From positions 1-64,000 of the forward strand of contig NZ_JAQGLA010000026.1 of assembly GCF_027853915.1 (NCBI RefSeq): a DNA stretch of 64,000 nt, read 5' to 3'. Shown here piece by piece: positions 32,724 through 42,135 of the stretch (the stretch's first letter is position 1; every line of letters begins with the position of its first letter). Both the position numbers and the translations under genes were made by a program. The stretch comes from Saccharopolyspora oryzae (GTDB lineage: Bacteria > Actinomycetota > Actinomycetes > Mycobacteriales > Pseudonocardiaceae). Below the pieces are notes generated by a model. The model was given only the letters and a program-made list of their open reading frames with translations. It did no database searches and was not told where the DNA came from.

Positions 32724-34061
32724 TCAACCGGAGATCCGGGTGGCGGCGGCCAGCAGGACGTCCTCCGCCCCGGGGCGGCCGATGAGCTGGAGACCGACCG
32801 GGAGCCCGCCGATGGCGCCCGCGAGGATCGACACCGCGGGCGATCCGGCGAGGTTCCACGGTTTGGTCAGCCCGATCAGCGCGCCGCGCACGTTCACGTC
32901 CGCGCCGTCGACGGTGATCTCCCGGCGGTCGATCTCGGTGGCGACGACGCAGGTCGTCGGCATGGCGAGCAGGTCGACTCCGGACAGCAGCTCGTCGACG
33001 TCGCTGCGCCACCGGTCGCGCGCGGCCAGCGCGCGCACGTGCTGCCAGCCCGCGGTCCGCGCCGATTCCCGCAACCGCCCCAGGACGTCGTCGGTGAACA
33101 GCTCCGGGTTGTCGGCCACGCGCTCGGCGTGGTTGGCGTAGGCCTCGCTGTACTGGATGCCCAGGAATCCGCGGTGCACGACCTCCGGATCGCGGATGCC
33201 GAGGTCCTGCACCGGGATTCCGCTGGTCTCCAGCGCGGCGCGGGCGATCCGGGTGACCTCCGGGTCCGTCGGGTGCAGCGAGTTCGGGTCGATCCACCCG
33301 ATGTTCGCGATGTCGCCGCGTTCCCGGCTGGGTGCGTCCCGGAGTCCGGCGAGGACCCGGTAGCCGGTGCGGCAGTCCTGCGGGGTGCGGGCGAGGACTC
33401 CGACGTGGTCCAGCGACTGCGACAGCGGGAACACCCCGCCGGTCGGGATCGCGCCGTACGCCGGTTTGAACCCCACCACCCCGCACAGCGCGGCCGGGAT
33501 GCGCACGGATCCGCCGGTGTCGGTGCCCAGCGCCAGCGGCACCATCCCGGCCGCGACCGCGGCACCGCTTCCGCCGCTGGAACCGCCGGTGATGCGGGTG
33601 GGGTCGTGCGGGTTGCGGGACGGGCCGTTGTGCGCGCTGTCGCCGGTGGGGCCGAACGCGAACTCGTGGGTGGTGGTCTTGCCGACCAGCACCGCGCCGC
33701 CCGCGCGCAGCCGGTGCACGCATTCGGCGTCCGATGTGGACACGTGGTCGGCGAAGTGCGCCGAGCCCATCGTGGTGGGCAGTCCGGCGACCTCGATGAT
33801 GTCCTTGACCGCCACCGGGATGCCGTGCAGCGGTCCGCGGTCCTGGCCTTCGGCCAGTTCGGCGTCGGCCTTCTCCGCCGCCTGCACCGCTCCTTCGCGG
33901 TCGACGGTGACGAACGCGTTGAGCTCGGAGTCGAACTGCTCGATGGCGTGCAGCGCGGCTCGGGTGAGTTCGACGGCGCTGGTCTCACCGGCGCGCAGCT
34001 GGTCGGCAAGTTCGGTGATCGTGCGGTTGCTGAAGAATCCCGCTGGGCTGTGCCGGCTCAA
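32724..34061 (-). CDS. amidase signature-family hydrolase
   Basis: This 445-residue amidase-signature enzyme hydrolyses amides with a Ser-cisSer-Lys triad. The Lys is in [14 protein letters not shown] (near 80), the cis-Ser in [14 protein letters not shown] and the nucleophile Ser in [14 protein letters not shown]. The substrate is unknown. Start TTG 34061 has GGAGAGG 11 nt upstream. The alternative ATG 34112 lacks a ribosome site and deepens the overlap with cydC. Even from TTG 34061 the gene overlaps the 3' end of cydC by 77 bp, suggesting it is the last gene of the cyd operon transcript although functionally unrelated. Confidence 0.82.
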   Translation of the reverse strand: MSRHSPAGFFSNRTITELADQLRAGETSAVELTRAALHAIEQFDSELNAFVTVDREGAVQAAEKADAELAEGQDRGPLHGIPVAVKDIIEVAGLPTTMGSAHFADHVSTSDAECVHRLRAGGAVLVGKTTTHEFAFGPTGDSAHNGPSRNPHDPTRITGGSSGGSGAAVAAGMVPLALGTDTGGSVRIPAALCGVVGFKPAYGAIPTGGVFPLSQSLDHVGVLARTPQDCRTGYRVLAGLRDAPSRERGDIANIGWIDPNSLHPTDPEVTRIARAALETSGIPVQDLGIRDPEVVHRGFLGIQYSEAYANHAERVADNPELFTDDVLGRLRESARTAGWQHVRALAARDRWRSDVDELLSGVDLLAMPTTCVVATEIDRREITVDGADVNVRGALIGLTKPWNLAGSPAVSILAGAIGGLPVGLQLIGRPGAEDVLLAAATRISG

Positions 34062-35637
34062 CGTTCGCGCACCCCTCTCCCGGTGATCGCCGCGGCGCGG
34101 CGTCCGGATCATCCTGCGCTCGGATCGCGAAGTCCGTCAACGCTTCGGCGTCCCGCAGATCCCGGAACGGTCCCGGAACCGCCGCCAGGTCCCGGTGGGG
34201 CCCGCGCTGCACGATCCGCCCGGCGTCGAGCACCACGATCTCGTCGAACTGGTCGAGGCAGGCCAGGCGGTGCGTCACGACGATCGTGGTGCGCCCGGTC
34301 CGGGTGCGCAGGACGCGGGTCAGGACTTCGTCGGCGAGCTCCGGTTCCAGCGCCTCGGTCGGTTCGTCGAGCAGCAGCACGTCCGGCTCGGCGAGCAGCG
34401 CTCGGGCCAGCAGGAGGCGTTGGCGTTGGCCGCCGGAGAGCGGTTGTCCGGCTTCGCCGACGAGAGTGTCGAAACCCGCTGGTCGGCAGCGGATCCAGTC
34501 GAGGAGCCCGGCCTGCGCAGCCGCCCGTTCGCACCGGGTCTGGTCGGCGTCCGGCGCGGCGAGCAGCAGGTTCTCCCGGATGGTGGCGCTGAAGACGTGC
34601 GCGTCCTGCGTCGCCGCGCGGGTTTCCGGTCGTTCGACCCGGCCGGCCGACGGCGCTACGAGTCCGGCCAGGACGCCGAGCAGCGTGCTCTTGCCCGCTC
34701 CGCTGGCGCCGACGACGGCGACCGTCCGACCGGGCTCGACGGTCAGATCCACGTTGTTCAGCGCTGGTCGGTCGTAGTGCACCGACACGGCGTGGAGCGC
34801 GAGGTCCTGCGAGTTCGGCTTCGGCAGCGCGATCGGGGGTGCGGCCAGGAGTTCTGCGATGCGACGCAGCGCCGGGAAGTGTTCGGTCCACCGGCGGGCG
34901 GCGTCGGTCAGCGGAAGAGCGGTTTCGAATGCCGCCAGCGCGAGGAATCCCACCACGGCCACGCTCGTCTGCGGTACACCGGCGAGCAGCGCCATCCACG
35001 TCACGCCCACTGCCGTCACGCCCTGCACCAGGATCCCGGCCGCGAACAGCGCACTCGAGCTGCGGGCCGCTGCTCCGTCGCGGCGCCGCAGCCGTGCGGC
35101 GTGCTGTTCGGCGCGCGCCGCGGCGGCGGGAAGTGCGCCGAAGGCAGCCAATTCGCGTGCGCCGTCCACGAGATCGACCAGCAGTCCCGCAGCCAGCACG
35201 ACACCGCTGGTCGTGGCCACGACGGTGCAGGTGATGACCGAGCCGGTGGCGACGACCAGCGCGATCGCCGCCGGCGACAGGCAGCGCAGCAGCAGTTCCT
35301 GCACGCTGTCGACGTCGGAGACCAAGCGGGACAAGGCATCTCCGTCGCGCAGTGCGGGCCGCCCCGCCCTCGCGCGGAACACCTGCGGGCGCAGCCGCGC
35401 GACCACCCGCAGCGCGGCGTCGTGCCCGGCCAAGCGCTCCAGGTAGCGGAACGCGCCGCGAGCCAGCGCGCAGGCGCGGACCCCGACGATGGCCAGGCTC
35501 AACGCGGACAGCGCCGGTTGTTCGGACGCGCGGGTGATGAGCCAGGCCGCCAGCGCCATCAGGCCCACCGCGCACAGCTCGGCGATCACTCCGGCAGCCA
35601 CTGCGGCCACAACCCGAGGCCAGCGGAACAGCGCCAC
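33985..35637 (-). CDS. cydC: heterodimeric ABC exporter subunit CydC
   Basis: This 550-residue half-exporter has a membrane domain in the first roughly 300 residues and an ATPase with Walker [10 protein letters not shown], signature [13 protein letters not shown] and Walker [12 protein letters not shown]. With CydD it exports thiols (cysteine and glutathione in E. coli) and binds heme, and is needed for cytochrome bd assembly. GTG 35637 is chosen because GGAGAGG, contributed by the dispersed repeat, lies 7 nt upstream. The frame stays open back to ATG 35754, which overlaps the cydD stop (ATGA) behind GGAGGT, so a 39-residue N-terminal extension encoded by the repeat is possible. Confidence 0.87.
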   Translation of the reverse strand: MALFRWPRVVAAVAAGVIAELCAVGLMALAAWLITRASEQPALSALSLAIVGVRACALARGAFRYLERLAGHDAALRVVARLRPQVFRARAGRPALRDGDALSRLVSDVDSVQELLLRCLSPAAIALVVATGSVITCTVVATTSGVVLAAGLLVDLVDGARELAAFGALPAAAARAEQHAARLRRRDGAAARSSSALFAAGILVQGVTAVGVTWMALLAGVPQTSVAVVGFLALAAFETALPLTDAARRWTEHFPALRRIAELLAAPPIALPKPNSQDLALHAVSVHYDRPALNNVDLTVEPGRTVAVVGASGAGKSTLLGVLAGLVAPSAGRVERPETRAATQDAHVFSATIRENLLLAAPDADQTRCERAAAQAGLLDWIRCRPAGFDTLVGEAGQPLSGGQRQRLLLARALLAEPDVLLLDEPTEALEPELADEVLTRVLRTRTGRTTIVVTHRLACLDQFDEIVVLDAGRIVQRGPHRDLAAVPGPFRDLRDAEALTDFAIRAQDDPDAAPRRSPGEGCANVEPAQPSGILQQPHDHRTCRPAARR

Positions 35638-35641
35638 TGGG

Positions 35642-35715
35642 CCGCCTCTCCGCGATTCACAGTGGTGGTTGCGCACGGAATCAAACTCGCGCTTTGCGTC
35701 ACGGTCCCCTGAGGT
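35642..35715 (-). repeat. dispersed intergenic repeat, copy B (cydD/cydC junction)
   Basis: This 74-nt segment on the minus strand matches 10175-10269. The block at 35694-35715 matches 21/22 bases and the core at 35642-35668 is identical over 27 bases. It lacks 21 nt present in copy A. Read with the operon, it encodes [20 protein letters not shown] followed by ESRRGG in frame with CydC, against RTSGERDA...RREFASGRDHHC followed by ESRRGG in copy A. Its distal end supplies the GGAGAGG before the cydC GTG. Confidence 0.85.
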
Positions 35716-35750
35716 GCGGTCGAGCAACACTCGGGTTGGCACACGACCCC

Positions 35751-37352
35751 TCATCTCGCCACCTCCAGTGGCTCCACCACAGATCCGTTGCACAGGCGGA
35801 TCACACGGTCCACCACCGAAAGCAGTGCTGGGCGGTGCGCGACCACGATCGCCGTTTTGTCGTGTAGCACTTCTGTGGCCGAGGCCGTCAGCGCTGCTTC
35901 GGAGTGCAGGTCCAGGCGTGCCGTCGGCTCGTCCAGCAGGACGATCGGTGCGTTCTTGAGGTAGGCGCGGGCTATCGCGACGCGCTGTCGCTGGCCGGCT
36001 GAGAGTTCAGCAGCCCGGTCGCCGAGCTGCGCCTGGTAGCCCGCTGGATGCTGCTCGATGAACTCCGCAGCGTGCGCCGCCTGCGCGGCCGCCTGGACTT
36101 CCGCCATCGAAGCACCGGCTGCGCCGAGGCGAATGTTGTCCGCGATCGTCCCGGCGAACAGGTGCGGGTGCTGCGGCACCCACGCGAGCTGGCGACGCCA
36201 GTCGTCCAGATCGAGTTCTCGCAGGTCGACACCGTCCACCAGGACACGTCCGGAGGTCGGCTGGACGAATCCGAGCAGCAGGTGCAGGACCGTCGACTTG
36301 CCCGCGCCGCTGGGCCCGACCAGCGCGACCCGCTCCCCCGGCCGCACCACGAACGACACGCGGTCCAGCACCGGATCCTCGTGTCCTGGGAAGTGCACGC
36401 TCACGTCCTCGAAGCGGATCTCCCCCGCAACGACCCGCTGCGTCCCGCTCGGTTCGGCGAGCGGCTGATCCAGGACTTCGAAGACCTGCTCGGCGGCTGC
36501 CATTCCCTCGGCAGCGGCGTGGAACCTGGTGCCGAGCGCCCGCAGCGGCAGCAACGCCTCCGGCGTCAGCAGCAGGACCACCAGAGCCGTGGTCAGGCCC
36601 ACGCCGCCGGACAGCAGCCGAAGCCCCACGGGCACCGCGACCAGCGCAACCGCCAGCGAGCACACCAGTTCCAGCACGAAACCGGACAGGAACGCCACCC
36701 GCAGCGCCCGCATCGTCGCCGAGCGGTGCTCGTCGGCCATCCGCGCGATGACCGCTTCCTGGTGCTCAGCCCGCCCGAACGCGCGCAGCGTGCTCAAGCC
36801 GGCCAGCACGTCCCGGAAGTGCCCGCCGAGCCGCTGCAGGTGCGCCCACTGGTGCGTGGTCACGTCCTTGGTCCGCAGTCCGATCAGCACTCCGAACAGC
36901 GGGATCAGCGGAATCGTCAAGGCCGTGATCAGCGCCGACGGCCAGTCGACCAGCCCCAACCGCACCAGCACGATCGGCGGCACGACCGCCGCCAGCGCCA
37001 GCTGCGGGACCACCCCGGTGATCGCCGGCTCCAACGCGTCGATCCCCTTGGTGACCAGCGTGCTGAACGCCCCGCTCGACCGCTGCGCCGCAGCGCGCTC
37101 GAACAGCGAGCTGCGCAGATCGGCCTTGAGATCAGCTGCGGCGTGCTGAACGACGGCACTGCTGCACCAGGCGCTGCCCGCACGCAGTGCCACGGCACCG
37201 GCGAGCCACGGCAGGTAGCCGGCATCGAGCTCGGCGATGGCGCGCGCGAGCAGGTCGGCCTGCGCGATGATGAGCCCGGCCTGCACCAGTGCGAGCAGTG
37301 CCACCGCGATCCGGGTTCGCCGCGCGACGAGGCGCAGGAGTCGTTTGCTCAC
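35751..37352 (-). CDS. cydD: heterodimeric ABC exporter subunit CydD
   Basis: This 533-residue half-exporter has six helices in the first roughly 310 residues and an ATPase with Walker [10 protein letters not shown], signature [13 protein letters not shown] (Ala for the usual first Gly) and Walker [14 protein letters not shown], then the H-loop VAHRP. Start GTG 37352 overlaps the cydB stop (GTGA). The stop overlaps an ATG (ATGA at 35754-35751) that leads through the repeat into cydC. Together with CydC it forms the assembly transporter for cytochrome bd. Confidence 0.9.
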   Translation of the reverse strand: MSKRLLRLVARRTRIAVALLALVQAGLIIAQADLLARAIAELDAGYLPWLAGAVALRAGSAWCSSAVVQHAAADLKADLRSSLFERAAAQRSSGAFSTLVTKGIDALEPAITGVVPQLALAAVVPPIVLVRLGLVDWPSALITALTIPLIPLFGVLIGLRTKDVTTHQWAHLQRLGGHFRDVLAGLSTLRAFGRAEHQEAVIARMADEHRSATMRALRVAFLSGFVLELVCSLAVALVAVPVGLRLLSGGVGLTTALVVLLLTPEALLPLRALGTRFHAAAEGMAAAEQVFEVLDQPLAEPSGTQRVVAGEIRFEDVSVHFPGHEDPVLDRVSFVVRPGERVALVGPSGAGKSTVLHLLLGFVQPTSGRVLVDGVDLRELDLDDWRRQLAWVPQHPHLFAGTIADNIRLGAAGASMAEVQAAAQAAHAAEFIEQHPAGYQAQLGDRAAELSAGQRQRVAIARAYLKNAPIVLLDEPTARLDLHSEAALTASATEVLHDKTAIVVAHRPALLSVVDRVIRLCNGSVVEPLEVAR

Positions 37353-38125
37353 AGGTACGACGGCCTTTCCACTCGTGCCCGGAACATCCACCACACGCCC
37401 GCCTGCGCGGCGATCAGGAACGGCGTGAGCACCAGCGTCGCGGGCAGCAGCAGTGCGAGCGTGCCGAGATCGGCCGCGTTCTCCGCCAGCGGGAGCCGGA
37501 ACCCGACCGCCGAGCACAGCAGCGCCATCGCCCCAGCGGTGAGTGCGAATCCCTGCCACTGCCCACAACGCCCGAACAGCACACCTGCGCGCTGGTGCGG
37601 CGGTCCGGACAGCCGGAGCCGGGCGAAAGCCAAGCCGTGCAGGGCGAACAACGTCGCGATCGCGGCTGCGGCCAGCGCCGCACCGGGCCCGGTGGCGACC
37701 TCGTGGATCTGGCCCGCGAGCAGTCCGGCGAACATCCAGCCCCAGCTCAAGGCCACGCCCCAGCTGCCGCCGGTGATCGCTGCATCGCACACCGCCCGCC
37801 ACGCGCGAGCGCCTGCCCGCCCCCGCAGCCACAGCCCCATGTCCCGCACGATCCAGCTGGTCAGCAGCAGGACCACGGCCGGGAACAGACCGGTGAGCAG
37901 TTCGCCTTCCAGCGCGGGAAAAGCGCCGACCAGGATTCCCGCGGTCGCCACCAGCCACACCTCGTTGCCGAGGAAGAACGGGGCGATGGCGGTGATCACC
38001 ATCCGCCGTTGCCGCGCGTCCCGCCCCAGCACGGGAAGCAGCATCCCGACGCCGATGTCGGCGCCGCCGAGCAGGAAGTAGCCGAGGGCGAACACGCCCA
38101 GCACAGCGATTGCCAGCAGTTCCAC
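37349..38125 (-). CDS. cydB: cytochrome bd ubiquinol oxidase subunit II (short form)
   Basis: This 258-residue membrane protein contains the N-terminal CydB pattern LGYFLLGGADIGVGMLLPVL (14-33) and FFLGNEVWLVATAGILVGAF (50-69), the central SWGWMFAGLLAGQI and the last helix FLIAAQAGVWWMFRARV. Usual CydB is about 330-380 residues; this one lacks roughly two helices between the central and final segments, with no frameshift visible, so it looks like a natural short form. Start GTG 38125. It lies 10 bp after cydA and overlaps cydD (GTGA). Confidence 0.88.
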   Translation of the reverse strand: MELLAIAVLGVFALGYFLLGGADIGVGMLLPVLGRDARQRRMVITAIAPFFLGNEVWLVATAGILVGAFPALEGELLTGLFPAVVLLLTSWIVRDMGLWLRGRAGARAWRAVCDAAITGGSWGVALSWGWMFAGLLAGQIHEVATGPGAALAAAAIATLFALHGLAFARLRLSGPPHQRAGVLFGRCGQWQGFALTAGAMALLCSAVGFRLPLAENAADLGTLALLLPATLVLTPFLIAAQAGVWWMFRARVERPSYL

Positions 38126-38135
38126 GTCTCGCTCC

Positions 38136-39401
38136 TCACAGCGCCGCGGTCATCGGACGGGGTTCTTCGGGCGCCCGGCCCAGAGCGACCGCATCGGGTC
38201 CGCGGACGGCCTGGCGCAGCAGCAGCCACCAGTTGACCACCAGCAGCAGTCCGAAGAGGACGGTGAACACCAGCAGGGACGTCCGCATCGCCGCCGGGGA
38301 CACGTCGGAGACCGCGTCCTCGACGCGCAGAACACCGTTGATCACCCACGGTTGGCGGCCCGTTTCGCGGAACACCCAGCCCGAGATCATCGCGATGAAG
38401 GGCAGCGGGATCGCGGCCACCAGCGCCAAGTGCCACAACCGGAACCGCCGCACCACCGGTTTGAAGAACGCGATCAACGCGCTGGGCACGACCAGGTACA
38501 GCAGCAGTGCGAAGGCCAGCAACATCAGGACACCGCCCGTCCTGACCCAGGCCTCCGGAGGTACGTAGTCGCCGGCGCCGAAACGGGCGGCCTGCTCGGC
38601 TTGCAGCGCAGCGATCTGCGCGCCGTCCCGCTCGAAGACCGCGGACTTCATCGGCTGGACCGCAGCGATCTGCTGGAACTGCACCCCGCCGAACGTCGCC
38701 GCCACGAACAGCGCGGGCAGCGCGGTGAACAGACCGATCCGCAGCGACTTGGTGAACAGCTCCACCTCGGCGGTCCGGCGGAACAGGTGCAGCGCGCTGA
38801 TGCCCGCCAGGAAAACCCCTGCGGTCAAGAGGGATCCGCTCAGGATGTGCCAGAACGCCGTCGTCGCGGACGGGTTGGTCAGCACCGCCCAGGCATCGGT
38901 GAGCCGCAGTTGGTCACCCGCGCGCTCGTAGCCGACGGGGTTCTGCAGGAAGCCGTTGGTCACCAGGATCCAGTACGCCGAGGCGTAGGCGGTGAGCGCG
39001 ACGACCCAGATCAGCCCGAGGTGCACCCACCGGTTCAACCTGCCCCAGCCGAAGATCCACAGCCCGAGGAACGTCGACTCGAGGAAGAACGCGACCAGCG
39101 CCTCCATCGCCAGCGAGGACCCGATGACGTTGCCAGCCGCGTGCATCAGCCCGCTCCAGGCGAGCCCGAACTGGAACTCCATCACCAGCCCGGTGACGAT
39201 GCCCACCGCGTAGTTGATCACGTAGAGCTGGCCCCAGAACCGGGTCATCCGCTCGTGCACCGGATTCCCGGACAGCGTCGCCGCGGTCTGCACACACGCG
39301 ACCAGCGTCGCCAGCCCGATGGTCAGGGCGACGAACAGGAAGTGGCTACCGGCGGTCAGGGCGAACTGCAGGCGCGCCAGATCGAGGGTTTCGGGATCCA
39401 T
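38136..39401 (-). CDS. cydA: cytochrome bd ubiquinol oxidase subunit I
   Basis: This 421-residue quinol oxidase subunit carries the hemes: His19 (AGSHFLF) and His in AFWHILSGSLL (near 187) match the heme b595 and b558 ligand positions, and the quinol-loop end GRQPWVINGVLR is conserved. The length indicates the short Q-loop form common in actinobacteria. It reduces O2 to water with high affinity under low oxygen. Starting at ATG 39401, it opens the cydABDC operon, 112 bp downstream of a two-component system read in the same direction. Confidence 0.93.
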   Translation of the reverse strand: MDPETLDLARLQFALTAGSHFLFVALTIGLATLVACVQTAATLSGNPVHERMTRFWGQLYVINYAVGIVTGLVMEFQFGLAWSGLMHAAGNVIGSSLAMEALVAFFLESTFLGLWIFGWGRLNRWVHLGLIWVVALTAYASAYWILVTNGFLQNPVGYERAGDQLRLTDAWAVLTNPSATTAFWHILSGSLLTAGVFLAGISALHLFRRTAEVELFTKSLRIGLFTALPALFVAATFGGVQFQQIAAVQPMKSAVFERDGAQIAALQAEQAARFGAGDYVPPEAWVRTGGVLMLLAFALLLYLVVPSALIAFFKPVVRRFRLWHLALVAAIPLPFIAMISGWVFRETGRQPWVINGVLRVEDAVSDVSPAAMRTSLLVFTVLFGLLLVVNWWLLLRQAVRGPDAVALGRAPEEPRPMTAAL

Positions 39402-39513
39402 GCCACCAGGCTGGCCGCGCAGGCCCCGATCGGACGTCCGGCTGCGGAGGGCACTTCGGATACCGCGCCGGTCGTCCCCTAGGGGCGCTCCCCTACACCC
39501 GGAGTTGCGCCGC

Positions 39514-40179
39514 TCAGGTCAGCCAACCAGGGGCGATCAGGGCCGACTCGTAGGCCAGCACCACCAGTTGCGCCCGGTCGCGCGCGCCGAGCTTGCTCAT
39601 GATCCGGCTGACGTGGGTCTTCGCCGTCGCCGGGCTGAGCACCAGGCGCTCGGCGATCTCGTCGTTGGACAACCCGCGCGCCACCTGCACCAGCACCTGC
39701 CGTTCGCGGTCGGTCAGCGCCTCCAGCCCGGGGCTGGGCGCGGGCCGTTCGCTGCGCGCGGCGAACTCGGCGATCAGCCGCCGGGTGATCGCCGGCGCCA
39801 GCAGCGCATCGCCGCGCGCCACCACCCGCACCGCGTGGATCAGCTCGGTCGGTTCGGTGTCCTTGACCAGGAATCCGCTCGCCCCGGCGCGCAACGCCGC
39901 GTAGACGTGGTCGTCCACGTCGAAGGTGGTCAGGATGATCACCTTCACCGCGGGCAGCCGCGGGTCGGTGCAGATCCGCCGCGTCGCCTCCAACCCGTCC
40001 AGGCCGGGCATCCGGATGTCCATCAGCACGACGTCGGGGCGCAGCTCGCCGGCGCGGAACACCGCCTCGGCACCATCAGCGGCCTCGCCGACGACCTCAA
40101 TGTCGTCCTCACCGTCCAGAATGGACCGGAACCCGGCGCGCACCAGCGTCTGGTCGTCGGCCAGCACCGCGCGGATCAC
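39514..40179 (-). CDS. NarL/LuxR-type response regulator
   Basis: This 221-residue response regulator has a receiver domain with the acidic pair Asp8-Asp9, phospho-acceptor Asp54 (VVLMDIRMPG) and Lys in FLVKDTEP (near 104), followed by a LuxR-type helix-turn-helix at the C-terminus (LTDRERQVLVQVARGLSNDE, then IAERLVLSPATAKTHVSRIM). GTG 40179 is preferred because it overlaps the kinase stop (GTGA) and gives the normal IRAVLADDQ start; ATG 40194 would add five residues. It is the output partner of the upstream kinase and lies just before cydABDC, a possible target. Confidence 0.88.
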   Translation of the reverse strand: MIRAVLADDQTLVRAGFRSILDGEDDIEVVGEAADGAEAVFRAGELRPDVVLMDIRMPGLDGLEATRRICTDPRLPAVKVIILTTFDVDDHVYAALRAGASGFLVKDTEPTELIHAVRVVARGDALLAPAITRRLIAEFAARSERPAPSPGLEALTDRERQVLVQVARGLSNDEIAERLVLSPATAKTHVSRIMSKLGARDRAQLVVLAYESALIAPGWLT

Positions 40180-41330
40180 CGGGCAACCCGCCACGGCAAT
40201 CGAGCCCGCACCTGGAAACCTCCGGCCGGAAGGGCATCAGCGGCGAACTCCCCGCCCAGCGCCCGCGCGCGCTCGTCCATCCCGCGAATCCCGTTGCCCC
40301 GCTCGTAGTCCTGCTCCGGCACTGCCGTCCCGTCGTCGTCGATCCGCACCCGGACATCCCGGTCGGAGTAGCTTATGCGCACGCAGGCCGTGCGCGCGTC
40401 CGCGTGCCGGGTCACGTTGGTCAGCGCCTCCTGCACGATCCGGTACCCGGCGAGGCCGACTTCCGGCGGGAGCGGCCGGACCTCGCCGTCGACCTCGACG
40501 TGCACCGCCAGCCCGGCGGTGCGGGCCTGCGCGACCAGGTCGTCCAGCCGGTCCAGCTCCGGTGCGGGCGCGGTCGGTGCGGCCTCGTCGACCTGCCGCA
40601 GCACGCCGAGCGTGGCGCGCAGGTCGCGCAGCGCGTCCTTGCTGGCCTGCTTGATCGAGGTCAGCGCCGGTCCGGCCTGCTCAGGATCGGCGTCCAACCG
40701 GTGCAGCGCGGCGCCGGCCTGCACGTTGATCAGCGAGATGTGGTGGCCGAGCACGTCGTGCAGCTCCCGCGCGATGCGCAGCCGCTCCTCGCTGGCCCGC
40801 GAGCGCGCTTCCTCTTCTTTCTCCCGCTCCACAGCCCGCATCCGCTCGTCCGCTTCGCGCAGGTAGGCCCGCCGGTTGTGGACCAGACCGCCGATCGCGA
40901 CCGCCGCGACCAGCCAGCCCGCGAACAGGTACAGCGAGGTGTCGTCCAGGTGCCGGACTCCGCTGGCCACCTCGCCGTAGCCGACGAGCAGCATCGCCAC
41001 CACCGCGAGCAGAACCGCGACCGCCGTGCGCCCCTCAGCGGCTACCGTGCACAAGGCGACCGCGAACGCCAGCATCAGCGGACCGTCCAGCGAGCTGAGC
41101 GGGTAGTAGACCGCGCATCCCACCAGCGTCACCAGCGCGACCGGAACGGGGAACCGCCGGCGGAACGCCAACGCCGCGCAGGTGCCGAGTACCAGCACCA
41201 CATCGAGCAGCCGGACAACACCCTGCTCGAACGGGAACCTCAGCAGTCCGGCCAGCAGCACCGCCACGGCGATCAGCGCCGCCACCGCCACGTCGACCAC
41301 GACGATGGGCACCCGCCGGGAAACCGTCAT
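40176..41330 (-). CDS. NarL-family sensor histidine kinase (HisKA_3)
   Basis: This 384-residue kinase has about five to six N-terminal membrane helices (residues 8-150), a short coiled segment, then the HisKA_3 motif RIARELHDVLGHHISLINVQ with the phospho-acceptor His, and an ATPase domain with EALTNVTRHA (N-box) and GNGIRGMDERA (G-box). No extracellular sensory domain is visible, so the signal is probably membrane-related. The ATG overlaps the stop of the FetB-like gene (ATGA) and the stop overlaps the response regulator. Confidence 0.88.
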   Translation of the reverse strand: MTVSRRVPIVVVDVAVAALIAVAVLLAGLLRFPFEQGVVRLLDVVLVLGTCAALAFRRRFPVPVALVTLVGCAVYYPLSSLDGPLMLAFAVALCTVAAEGRTAVAVLLAVVAMLLVGYGEVASGVRHLDDTSLYLFAGWLVAAVAIGGLVHNRRAYLREADERMRAVEREKEEEARSRASEERLRIARELHDVLGHHISLINVQAGAALHRLDADPEQAGPALTSIKQASKDALRDLRATLGVLRQVDEAAPTAPAPELDRLDDLVAQARTAGLAVHVEVDGEVRPLPPEVGLAGYRIVQEALTNVTRHADARTACVRISYSDRDVRVRIDDDGTAVPEQDYERGNGIRGMDERARALGGEFAADALPAGGFQVRARLPWRVAR

Positions 41331-42094
41331 GCCCGGAAGAATAGGGGTTTTCCGGACCTCGTCAGCAGACCGCGCGCGACGATCTCCAGCGCGACCAGGA
41401 TCGCCACCGACTCCACCGCCAGCAGTGCCACCAGCACGTACAGCTGCACCACCCCGGCCTGCACCGGCGTCGCACCGCCGAGCAGCATCCCGACGAACGC
41501 ACCGGGCAACGTCACCGTGCCCACGGTTCGGGTCTGGTCGAGCGCCGGGACCAGGGCACCACCCGCCGACGGCCGGGCGATCTCCAGCCGGGCGAGCCGG
41601 TCGGTCATGCCCAGCGACAGCGCGGCCTCCACCTCGCCCCGCCGCTGGTGCAGCTCGTCCAACAACCGCTTCCCGGCCAGCGCGGTGGCGACCATCGCGC
41701 CACCGATCAGCTGCCCCACCAGCGGGATCAGCACCAAACCGGTCAGCGGCACCGCGCCGGTGACGACCAGCAGACCCACCGCGGGCGCGACACCGGCTGC
41801 GATCGGCAGCCCGGCCCACAGCCAGCTCCGGTCATCGGTGATCCGCCGACCCGCGGTGTGCGCGGCCACCACGAACATCAGCACGATGAACAACGCCGCC
41901 AGCGCGGTCGACTCGACCAGGTAGGCGATCAGCAACGACACCACGGCCAGCTGCACCGCACCGCGCACCCCGGCGAACAGGACGTGGCGGAAGCGGGCCA
42001 GCCGACCGAGCCCGGAAACCGCTGCGGCGGCGATCAGCAGCAGAGCGATGGCCACACCGAGTGCCGGTGTGACCGGGATGGATCCTGATGACAC
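41327..42094 (-). CDS. FetB/UPF0014-family ABC transporter permease
   Basis: This 255-residue membrane protein of the UPF0014 family (E. coli FetB, formerly YbbM) has about seven hydrophobic helices. Typical segments are GAVQLAVVSLLIAYL, FVVAAHTAGRRITDDR, GQLIGGAMVATALAGKRLLD and TVTLPGAFVGMLLGGATPVQ. FetAB of E. coli is proposed to export iron. The ATPase partner FetA is not encoded anywhere in the window. The gene is instead coupled (ATGA) to the two-component system, an uncommon arrangement. Confidence 0.83.
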   Translation of the reverse strand: MSSGSIPVTPALGVAIALLLIAAAAVSGLGRLARFRHVLFAGVRGAVQLAVVSLLIAYLVESTALAALFIVLMFVVAAHTAGRRITDDRSWLWAGLPIAAGVAPAVGLLVVTGAVPLTGLVLIPLVGQLIGGAMVATALAGKRLLDELHQRRGEVEAALSLGMTDRLARLEIARPSAGGALVPALDQTRTVGTVTLPGAFVGMLLGGATPVQAGVVQLYVLVALLAVESVAILVALEIVARGLLTRSGKPLFFRA

Positions 42095-42135
42095 CGCCTG
42101 ACTCTAGGCCGCTCCGCGCCCACCACGCCCGGCGG

